This document shows positions 17,160 to 23,578 of a DNA stretch of 23,591 nucleotides, one piece after another. The stretch spans positions 191,001-214,591 of the forward strand of contig CAUYUJ010017633.1 of NCBI GenBank assembly GCA_963575745.1, written 5' to 3'. The position numbers were made by a program, and so were the translations under genes. The stretch is from Prorocentrum cordatum. Taxonomy: Eukaryota > Sar > Dinophyceae > Prorocentrales > Prorocentraceae. The first letter of the stretch is position 1. Each line of letters opens with the position of its first letter. The notes beneath the pieces were generated by a model, which was given only the letters and a program-made list of their open reading frames with translations, was not told the origin of the DNA and ran no database searches.

Positions 17160-18430
17160 GCGCCTCAAGAACCCTCGAAACCCAGCGGGTTCCGTGAGAG
17201 TTCCAATCGCTTCCCTCCATGATCCCAAACAATTGATTCCCAATCATGTTCCAATCCTATTCTTTATTTTTTTTCGCTAGCTCGGGTTTTCCTCCGTAGT
17301 TTGGGCTGTTCCTCGGTCTGGATGGTTTACATATGTTTTTTAAAGCGTGTCTTCGTTTTTTCGAATTCCCAACACCCTGTAGGACCCCTAGCGATTCCAA
17401 TAGGATTATGATAGGAACTAAATGGAATTCCAATGGGATTTCTTACGCTATTTCGTCCTTGCGACTGGAAAGTGGCAGCCAGAGGCGCAAATGCATGGAA
17501 GCGCATGGAGGAGGACTTCTAGAGTCACGTGAATGCATGTTCGCTCTGCCTCCTTCCCCCCCTCCTCCTCCTCCTCTTCCTCCTCCATCCCTCCTCCTCC
17601 TCCTCCTCCTCCTCGCCCTCCTCCTCCTGAACTGAGGAGCCCGCAATCTGTACTGGTACTGACAATGTTCTGCTACGCCATCCGCAACGACTTGCTGTGT
17701 TTTCTGCCTCTGCCCTAAGGTGGCCGCCCCCTGTGGGCACACAGTCCTGACTGACTTGACACGACTTCCTGACGCTTGTTCTTCAAATTCGGGTTTTCCA
17801 CGGTTTTGGTGGTTTCTCCCTGGCTTGTCTGTTCGTCGGTTTGGGTGCCTGTTCTCGGTTTGGGTGCTTCCTCGGCGTGCCGTCGTTTTCCCTGAACTCT
17901 CGACACCTTGTGGGGCCTTCAACGCTTCCAATCGGATTCGACTAGGATCCAAGAAGAACTCCAATCGAATTCCGTACGTGTGTTCATCCGTGTGCGAATT
18001 CATACTGTTTTCTGTTGTTTGTATTTGGTTGTGTTGTTAAAGGTTCGTCGGCTTCGATTCTATGTCATCGGTCCGTTTTTCCAATCGATTTGTTTATTCC
18101 TCGGCGTGCCTCCGTTTACTTATAATTTTCCGAACACTGTAGGGTCCATCACGGTTCTAATAGGACCCCAATCGGATCCACATAGAATTCCAATCGGATT
18201 TCTAACGCTTGTTCTTTAGTTTTGGGTTTTCCACGGTTTGCGCATCTCCGATGCTTTTGAATCTGTTTGGGTGGTTTCCTCGGTGCGATTTTTCCGTCGG
18301 CTTCGGTTGTTTCCTCGTTTTTTTTTTTCCTCGCTTCTTTTTTCCCATCGGTTTCTCTTCGTTTTCCTCGGTTAGGCAGCCCCTGAACGTTCCCATCGCT
18401 TGTTTTTCCCATCGTTTTCCTCCCTTGTTT
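17160..18430 (+). repeat. Four-copy diverged repeat rich in CCAATCGGATT
   Basis: A block with ACACTGTAGGG or ACACCCTGTAGGACC, CG(C/A)TTCCAATCGGATT and GGAATTCCAATGGGATTTC occurs at about 17360-17455, 17888-17985 and 18126-18212. A weaker version is at 17165-17255 and a 5' fragment near 18380. Between blocks comes a T-rich part with GGGTTTTCCACGGTTT, GGTTTCCTCGG and TCGTTTT. The full unit seems to be about 250 to 500 bases. No coding sequence is supported within it; a CCT tract sits at 17556-17629. Confidence 0.75.
17556..17629. repeat. CCT microsatellite
   Basis: Interrupted CCT and CTT triplets inserted between two copies of the AATCGGATT-type repeat. Confidence 0.95.
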
Positions 18431-18439
18431 TTCCCATCG

Positions 18440-19265
18440 TCCCCCCGAGAGCCCCTGAAGACGGCCTCTAAGATCGCCCAGGAGCGCCCACCCCAAGAGG
18501 CCCAAGATGCGATGCTGATGGCCCCAGCGGGGGACCCATACAGGGCAGTTTTTAATCCGCCGATCCGGCGTGTGAGTTTCAAGGAGTCTCAGCTACAGCC
18601 TCGAGGCTGAGCCTCAGCCTCTGGGGGGGTTGCCGGGGTGGCTCTGCCGGGGAAGGGGGGATGGGGGTGGGGGGGGGTGCGAGTTTCCGGCGGATGCGGG
18701 GCGCTGCTTTTACAGAAGGCTCTAATCTCGAGGATGCGCTGGAAGGGTGGCCGCGGCCGCAAAAGTCTCTGAGGACGGTCTACGAAAGTCCCGAGACCCC
18801 GAAGGATCGCCCGAACACGCCCAAGATGGCCCCAAGACGGCCCAAGAGCCTTCCACGACGTCTGAAGAGGCCTCCAAGAGGCCTCCCACGATGGCCCCCA
18901 GAGGCAAAAATCGTTGATTCCCATTGGTTTTTTCAATGTTTTTGGGGTTGTCGCTTTTTTCGGCTTTCCGACGCTCCAAGACGGCCCAAGAGGCCCCCAA
19001 GACCGCTCGAAGACGGCCCAGGAGGCCCCCAGACAGTCCCAAGACGGCCCAAGAGGGCCCCAAGGCGGCCCAAGAGCCGCCCAAGACGGCCCAACAGGCC
19101 CCCAAGACGGCCCCAAGAGGACCCAAAAGAGGGACGAAAAGCGGAAAAAATCTAGCCTTCCAGCCCACGAGGCCCCCAGGAGGCCCCAAGAGCCTCCAAG
19201 AGGGCCTCCGAAAGCCCCCAAGAAGCCCCCACGACGCCCTGACAGGCTCCTAAGATGGCTCAAAA
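18440..19265 (+). repeat. Degenerate CCAAGA/GGCC repeat block 7
   Basis: Units start near 18444 and become dense from 18775 to 19265, including CCCAAGACGGCCC and CCCCCAAGACGG. A unique, G-rich piece lies at about 18540-18775. The minus frame gives LG.SWA.LG and other repeat-derived strings. A T-rich module lies within. Confidence 0.85.
18903..18985 (+). repeat. T-rich module, copy e
   Basis: GGCAAAAATCGTTGATTCC, TTGGTTTTTTCAATG, TTTTTGGGGTTGTCGC, a T run and CGGCTTTCCGACGCTCC. It resembles copy a most closely. Confidence 0.8.
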
Positions 19266-19269
19266 AACG

Positions 19270-19925
19270 CCCCAAGAGGGCGTCCTTGCGCCGATACGCT
19301 CGCCTCCACCGCTCGCACCACACCGTCCAGGCCACATGTTTCGTAACACGACTCCGTGCACGACGTATCGTGAGTTTCCAAAGTGATCGGCATCCTGTAT
19401 GGAATTTTCATGTCATTATTATTTCCCGTCCCCACGGTCACTGCAAGCACCCCGCCGTTGATAGAACCACTGTTGCGAGATGGCTCTATTGACCCAACTG
19501 CATTCCTACGCCCTTTCGAAGGTAACCCGAGAAGTTTGTGCGCTTGAGTGTGCGCCCATAATGTCTGCGTCTGGAGAATAACACCGAGCGACCCTGATCG
19601 GCGGCACTGGCCGAAGGCCACTACAATACATAGAATTTTTAGAGATACAGGATTTTTAATATATGGTTAACTTATGAATGAATTTACGCATGAACTCATC
19701 GTTGTCTTTTATACTAAATCCCTGCATTTTTTTGTACATGATCCGCACGCGGAGCATGTATTAAAAACGGCACTGTATGTAAGACCCAAGGGGGCCCAGG
19801 AATCAGGAGGGTGGGAACCCGGACCTTCAGAGTTCCAAATTTTCGGGGGGGGGCCCTTAAAAAAAAATCCGGGAATCCAGAGTTCGGGGTTCCCGCGCCC
19901 CCACCCCTGGGCGCGACCGTTTCCC
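19270..19925. other. Unique sequence with an AT-rich patch, no gene seen
   Basis: A minus frame at 19250-19380 (LDGVVRAVEASVSAQGRPLG) shows some third-position GC bias but runs into the repeat block. The section 19620-19770 is AT-rich with scattered TTTTTA and ATATATGG. G8 and A8 runs lie near 19850-19868. No promoter or RNA gene can be supported. Confidence 0.45.
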
Positions 19926-20063
19926 CTTCTTATCGTCCTCGTCCTCCTCTTTCTCTCCCTCCTCCTTCTTCGCCCTCCTCCCTCCCTCCCTCCCTTCTCC
20001 TCCTCTTCTTCCTCCATATCTCTCCCTCCTCCTCCTCCTCCTCCTCCTCCTCCTCCTCCTTCA
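19926..20063. repeat. CCT/CCCT pyrimidine tract
   Basis: Imperfect CCT, CTT and CCCT repeats, ending in a clean CCT run at about 20027-20061. Confidence 0.95.
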
Positions 20064-20313
20064 CCCTCCATGTGCTCAAACTCCTGACTGTTTGCCTGTG
20101 CATGTTTTCTCTTCTTCGACAAACGTGCTTCGATGGCCTCAAAAACCATTGGCCGACAAGTAACCCTGGGGCCCCGGGCATCCGGCCGGCCGAGGCGGCA
20201 GCCGGTGCGGAGGGGCCTGGGTTCCGCAAGTCCGCCGGCGCCCCGGCGCCGAGCTTCGAGGCGTGCGTGGGCCAGAACGAGGGCGGCAACCTTACCGCTC
20301 TCTTTCCCCTCCC

Positions 20314-20471
20314 TCCCTCCTCCCTCTCCTCCTCCTCCTCCTCCTCCTCCTCCTCATCCTCCTCTTCTCCGTCCACCATCCTCAACCTCGCACCCGCCCC
20401 TCTCCTCTCCTTTCCTCCCCGTCTTCCCTGCGTGCCCCCTCCCTGCCTCCCCGCCTGCAGCGCCGCCTCCA

Positions 20472-20505
<34 letters not shown>

Positions 20506-20580
20506 CTCTTCTTCTGTTCTTCTTCTTCTTCTGATTCTTCTTCTTCCTCCTCCTTCTTCACCACCTCGTCCTCCTCTTCC
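20314..20580. repeat. CCT then CTT triplet tracts
   Basis: A CCT-rich tract at 20314-20378, a CCCCT/CCTCC-rich bridge, and a CTT-rich tract at 20468-20580. A minus frame across this region reads as alternating Lys, Arg and Glu runs and next to it contains KRSRSQSTGSEEEDEVVKK, which looks like a disordered nuclear protein but is largely microsatellite-coded. A GCT run at 20650-20679 follows. Confidence 0.9.
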
Positions 20581-20751
20581 GATCCTGTGCTTTGGCTCCT
20601 GCTCCTCTTCCTCATCCCCCTGTCGTACTGTTTTTGCTGGCCCTCTTGCAGTTGCTGCTGCTGCTGCTGCTGCTGCTGATCTTCCTCCTCGCCCGCCGCC
20701 TCCTCGCAGCCTCTCGTCCAGGTGGCGCCCCGGGGCCCCCCTTCACACCTC

Positions 20752-21163
20752 GAAGGCACAGGATGTGGGCTCCCCCTGCGTGCGCTGCTCGAGCTCGGGG
20801 GGGCCCTGGCAGGCGTCGTGCGCGGGCCGCGGCGTGCAGCATGGCCCGCTGGTGGGTTTGAGCGTGTCGTGTGAGCCCGTGTCCTGTTTGACATGCCAGG
20901 GGACACAAGCCCAGGAGGAGGAGGAGGAGGAGAAGGAGGAGGAGGAGGAGGAAGAGGAGGAGGAGGAGGAGAAGGAGGAGGAGGAGGAGGAGAAGGAGGA
21001 GAAGGCACAGGATGTGGGCTCCCCTTGCGTGCGCTGCTCGAGCTCGGGGGGGCCCTGGCAGGCGTCGTGCGCGGGCCGCGGCGTGCAGCCTGGCCCGCTG
21101 GTGGGTTTGAGCGTATCGTGTGAGCCCGTGTCCTGTTTGACATGCCAGGGGACACAAGCCCAG
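20752..21163 (+). CDS. Candidate coding segment: two tandem six-cysteine units
   Basis: A 163-base unit occurs at 20752-20914 and 21001-21163, offset 249 bases (83 codons). In one plus frame each unit reads KAQDVGSPCVRCSSSGG, then WQASCAGRG, then SCEPVSCLTCQGTQAQ, giving six cysteines including two CxxC pairs; a Glu/Lys linker from a GGA tract joins them. The copies differ at three bases by eye. Two are silent in this frame and one changes His to Pro, whereas all three change residues in either open minus frame. Third positions are mostly G or C. The frame extends as far as 19811-21523, but outside this unit it is mostly microsatellite, and after the second unit a slip turns Glu codons into Arg. 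GGCACAG before each unit could be an acceptor. The family is unknown to me; a metal-binding role for the CxxC pairs would be guesswork. Confidence 0.35.
20915..21003. repeat. GGA tract 1
   Basis: GGA triplets with occasional GAA, joining the two six-cysteine units. It encodes Glu and Lys in the candidate frame. Confidence 0.97.
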
Positions 21164-21301
21164 GAGGAGGAGGAGGAGGAGGAGGAGGAGAGGAGGAGGA
21201 GGAGGAGGAGGAGGAGGAGGAGGAGGAGGAGGAGGAGGAGGAGGGAGGAGGAGGAGGAGGAACGAACTCTTCATCCTCCTCCTCCTCCTCCTCCTCCTCC
21301 C
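21164..21301. repeat. GGA tract 2 switching to TCC
   Basis: About 98 bases of GGA triplets up to 21261, an 11-base spacer AACGAACTCTT with CA, then about ten TCC triplets to 21301. The two halves are complementary and can form a long hairpin. One missing base inside the GGA run shifts the reading frame. Confidence 0.95.
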
Positions 21302-21394
21302 TCTTCCGTCCGCTCCCCATCCCGAACCAGAACTACTCATTATTCCAACGTCTCGGCTGGAACCAGCCGTAGGCACCCGCATGCCAATCTCCGG

Positions 21395-21512
21395 CTAAGG
21401 TTGCCACGCGTCAGGGGTGTCGGTGGGCACCTCGTACTGGTGCGCAGTGGCGACCGCCATTCCGCTGGTGTTCCCCAGCGCCAGTGCCGGTCCGAAGCAG
21501 CGGTGGCGGCGG
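21395..21512 (-). CDS. Candidate terminal exon, unknown protein
   Basis: On the minus strand, after TCATTGCGCAG (a good acceptor), comes one base and 38 sense codons ending in TAG at 21395-21397. About 31 of 38 codons end in G or C. The peptide contains CFGPALALGNTSG and VATAHQYEVPTDTPDAWQP, a natural-looking composition. Translation would enter in phase 2. The immediately upstream two-exon model (21717-22169) already has its own stop, so this exon would belong to another transcript or that model is wrong. Not recognised. The frame of the plus-strand six-cysteine candidate overlaps here, but its sequence past 21310 has little support. Confidence 0.35.
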
Positions 21513-21684
21513 CTGCGCAATGAGCCGAAAATGCGGCCAACTTCCGTCCCCACCACGGTCCCACTAGTTCTCCAATTCTTTCCGTCCCTGTGTCCAACAA
21601 AATCTCTACTACCTTCAGAGAATCCACGCGCCCTGCACATCGCATTGGAAAAATGAGTGTTCACACACTTGCCGCTTGTTCCGT

Positions 21685-21710
21685 CTCTCTCTCTCTCTCT
21701 CTCTCTCTCA
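21685..21710. repeat. (CT)13 microsatellite
   Basis: Clean CT run immediately downstream, on the minus strand, of the stop codon proposed at 21717-21719. Confidence 0.97.
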
Positions 21711-21716
21711 TCTGGC

Positions 21717-22169
21717 TCACACTCTGACAAAAAGAGGATCCAGGGAACTGCCTTCGAGGCTCCGCTGGCGAGACAACAGCTTTCTCCAGACGGCCCTCTT
21801 CATCCTCCTTCTGGTCACACGGTGAAACGTATATTTGGATGATATCTGTGCCAGCTGCACCGAATCTACAGGACGGCGCGATAAAAAAACACTGGCTTGG
21901 CGGTTGGACGTAGTGGCCAGCCCTCAATGCGAATGATGATGGGTCCTGGTTTCTATCTTCGGGATGCCTCGCAAGACGTCGCAGAGCGCCTTCCTTCACT
22001 TAAGGTGACCTCGCGGCGTTCTTGTCTCCTTTGTCTCCTCTGCTCACCTCATTCCGCACGCACGAGGCGCAGTGCAAATAACTACCTCGCCACTCCGAGG
22101 CACGTTCAGACCTCCAGAACTCCATGGCGGCGATGCCGATCAGCTTTTGAGGGGCCGATTCTGCCCATG
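21717..22169 (-). CDS. Candidate two-exon gene end, unknown protein
   Basis: Proposed exons, minus strand: 22169 down to 22048 (two bases plus 40 codons; includes PQKLIGIAAMEFWRSERASE and YLHCASCVRNE) and 21854 down to 21717 (45 codons plus TGA; includes QISSKYTFHRVTRRRMKRAV and RSLEGSSLDPLFVRV). The intron of 193 bases begins GTGAGC after AATGAG and ends TTCGGTGCAG. Both sides are in phase 0, so the frame is kept. About 70% of codons in the first piece and under 60% in the second end in G or C. The upstream limit may be an acceptor at ACTAG or GGGCAG. The C-terminal part is very basic (RRRMKR, WRKLLSR). A competing frame in the second piece (TDIIQIYVSPCDQKEDEEG) is also open. No family is recognised. 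Confidence 0.28.
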
Positions 22170-22531
22170 CTAGTTTTCATGGTCAAGCCTATGCGTACGC
22201 ACTTCCCCCCCGCTCCATCTCCGCCCCTGCCCGTTCCTCTTCAAAATTCTTCCGCTCGTTCGCCGGCGCCACTTCTCGATGCGCCTCTCCTCCTTCGCGA
22301 TGCCTCGCGCTGCCTCCGTCCATGCTGCCTCCCGCCCGTCCGCTGGTCGTCTGGTCGGTCGATCGGCCCCCTCCCTCCCATTGTTTTTTCGTTTTTGTTT
22401 TTGTTTTCTAATCTTCATGTCGGTGTGAGAAGCGCCAGGAAGAGGTAGGAGTTGGAGCAGGAGCAGGCGGGATGGAAGGACGGAAGGGAACGTTTCCTCT
22501 ACCCTCCTGCTCCTCGTGCCACTATCACTCC
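22170..22531 (-). other. Unique sequence with a possible basic coding frame
   Basis: A minus frame contains GREAAWTEAARGIAKEERRI and EKWRRRTSGRILKRNGQGRR, helical and basic with fairly GC-rich third positions, ending in TAG at about 22171. It joins in no simple way to the downstream exon pair and runs on its other side into an inverted-repeat element. Another minus frame starting MDGGSARHREGGEAHRE is open over the same bases. Neither is convincing alone. Confidence 0.2.
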
Positions 22532-22681
22532 GCCGGGCATGTCCCCCTGCAGGCGGGTTTTGGAAGAAAAGTAAGACACAGTCAGACATAATCCGACATA
22601 GCCACAAGAGCACGCAAAATCGTCACCAGACTATTTTTTAACTCTTCTTGAATATTCCTCCTGTAGAGGGACCTGCCCGAC
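22532..22681. mobile_element. Inverted-terminal-repeat element, copy 3 (150 bp)
   Basis: Left end GCCGGGCATGTCCCCCTGC; right end complement GTCGGGCAGGTCCCTCTAC. The interior carries TTTTGGAAGAAAAGTAAG at left and CTTCTTGAATATTCCTCC at right, shared with copy 4. The left flank lacks the TTAG seen at the other three copies. The right end lies one base from a stop codon of the candidate exon at 22683. Confidence 0.85.
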
Positions 22682-22682
22682 T

Positions 22683-22818
22683 TTACACTACCACATCCCC
22701 AGGCCTGCCGCTGCGCGCTGCCACGTTGACGATGCCGAGCAACTCGGTGGTGCAGTCCTGGAGTCCCTGCCTCTTGGCCTGGGCCTTCTCGTCCTCCGTG
22801 ATCTCGTCGAGCTTGAAC
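22683..22818 (-). CDS. Probable terminal exon, unknown protein
   Basis: This is the best coding signal in the window. After GTGCTGTCCCAG (acceptor) on the minus strand there is one base, then 44 sense codons and TAA at 22683-22685. About 39 of the 44 codons end in G or C. The peptide runs FKLDEITEDEKAQAKRQG, then LQDCTTELLGIVNVAARS, then GRPGDVVV: an acidic/basic helical start, a hydrophobic middle and a short hydrophobic end. Entry is in phase 2. The stop is directly followed by an inverted-repeat element, so the element lies in the 3' untranslated part or supplied the stop. No family or function is recognised. It lacks a start codon, as expected for a last exon. Confidence 0.55.
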
Positions 22819-22937
22819 CTGGGACAGCACTTGTCCCCTCTCCCCTGCACCCCCGCTCCAGGCTACCCCAGCAGCTTGGACCTCTCAGTGGGCTGGAGCA
22901 GCGGACATCTTCGTTCGCCCGCTCGGGCAATTCCCAC

Positions 22938-22977
22938 CTGCTGAGCAGGGACCGACCGTCCTGGCATTCCTGTTGGC
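22938..22977 (-). CDS. Possible small upstream exon of the same gene
   Basis: Minus-strand GTGGTAG (possible acceptor) is followed by two bases, 12 codons (QQECQDGRSLLS) and two bases before GTGGGA (possible donor). Leaving in phase 2, it joins the exon ending at 22683 across a 119-base intron and makes an Arg codon at the junction. At 40 bases it is too short to judge by composition. It rests on phase agreement only. Confidence 0.25.
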
Positions 22978-22987
22978 CTACCACGAC

Positions 22988-23124
22988 ATGTTCTTAGAAC
23001 CCAGCAATGTTCTAAGGACAAGAGATGTTCTTAGAACACCAACCCGATGTGCTAAAACAAGACAGTCCCAGCCAGACATGTTCTAAGAACATCTCGTGGA
23101 AACCACCGAATGTTCTTAGAACAT
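22988..23124. repeat. Cluster of ATGTTCTTAGAACAT palindromes
   Basis: Two full 15-base copies lie at 23078-23092 (ATGTTCTAAGAACAT) and 23110-23124 (ATGTTCTTAGAACAT), which are reverse complements of each other. Shorter copies are at 22988-23000, 23007-23018 and 23025-23038, with a weak one near 23046. Spacing is irregular (18 to 53 bases between starts), so this is not a tandem array. It would lie in an intron of the proposed minus-strand gene. Confidence 0.85.
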
Positions 23125-23181
23125 CGTTTGGTAGGCCTATAGGCACGCCCGGACGCTTCGCCACTGCTTGAACCCTCTTAG

Positions 23182-23321
23182 GTCGGGCATGTCCTCCTAC
23201 AGGGGGATTTTGGAAGGAACAAAAAAGCGCACAAAATTTTCAAACAGATCCCCCGACTTATTTTTTTTTTGTGTGTGTGTGACTATTTTGAATATTCCTC
23301 CTGTAGGGCGACAGGCCCGAC
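23182..23321. mobile_element. Inverted-terminal-repeat element, copy 4 (140 bp)
   Basis: Left end GTCGGGCATGTCCTCCTAC, right end complement GTCGGGCCTGTCGCCCTAC. TTAG precedes the left end and GTAA follows the right. The interior has ATTTTGGAAGGAACAAAAAA, a T run, a short TG run and TTGAATATTCCTCCTG. It sits in the interval proposed as an intron of the minus-strand gene. Confidence 0.85.
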
Positions 23322-23439
23322 GTAAGGCAACTCCCACCTGCCCTCTTCATACACGCTCGAGCCGCACCGCCCGCTTCGTCGACAGAGTGCTTTGACCGCC
23401 TGCGTGAAGTCTGACTGGCAACTGGCAGCCGCACCTTAC

Positions 23440-23548
23440 CCCCGGGACGCGCCCGTTGGCTTCGGTTGGCCTCCAGCATTAGGAACAAAACGCCATAAAC
23501 ATAAACTTTTGGCGCTTCGCGCGGATTTCTTGGATCTGTGTTGGACAC
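23440..23548 (-). CDS. Possible 5' exon of the same gene (incomplete)
   Basis: A minus frame open from the window edge reads SNTDPRNPREAPKVYVYGVL then EANRSQRARPG before CCCGGGG|GTAAGG, a strong donor. It leaves in phase 1, which matches the two-base entry of the 22938-22977 piece and makes a Gly codon. No ATG is present on this side; the codon at 23546-23548 is GTG and the frame continues to the window end. Composition is less biased than in the terminal exon. The 463-base intron implied would contain element copy 4 and the palindrome cluster. Confidence 0.22.
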
Positions 23549-23553
23549 CCCCT

Positions 23554-23578
23554 CCCTGGCGCGCTCCGCGCGCCAGGG
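23554..23578. repeat. GC-rich perfect hairpin
   Basis: An 11-base arm at 23554-23564 (CCCTGGCGCGC) pairs with 23568-23578 around a three-base loop, with no mismatches. No downstream T run is visible, so I do not call a terminator. Confidence 0.85.

Noticed and set aside
20382-21320. 312-residue minus-strand protein with a Gln run, KRSRSQS and acidic/basic blocks
   Set aside because: It looks like a disordered nuclear protein, but most is triplet tract, and all three differences between the 249-base copies change residues in this frame.
19811-21523. A single 570-residue plus-strand protein
   Set aside because: Most of it is microsatellite (Ser, Leu, Pro, Glu, Arg runs), and a slip in the second GGA tract changes frame. 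Only the duplicated six-cysteine part shows any constraint.
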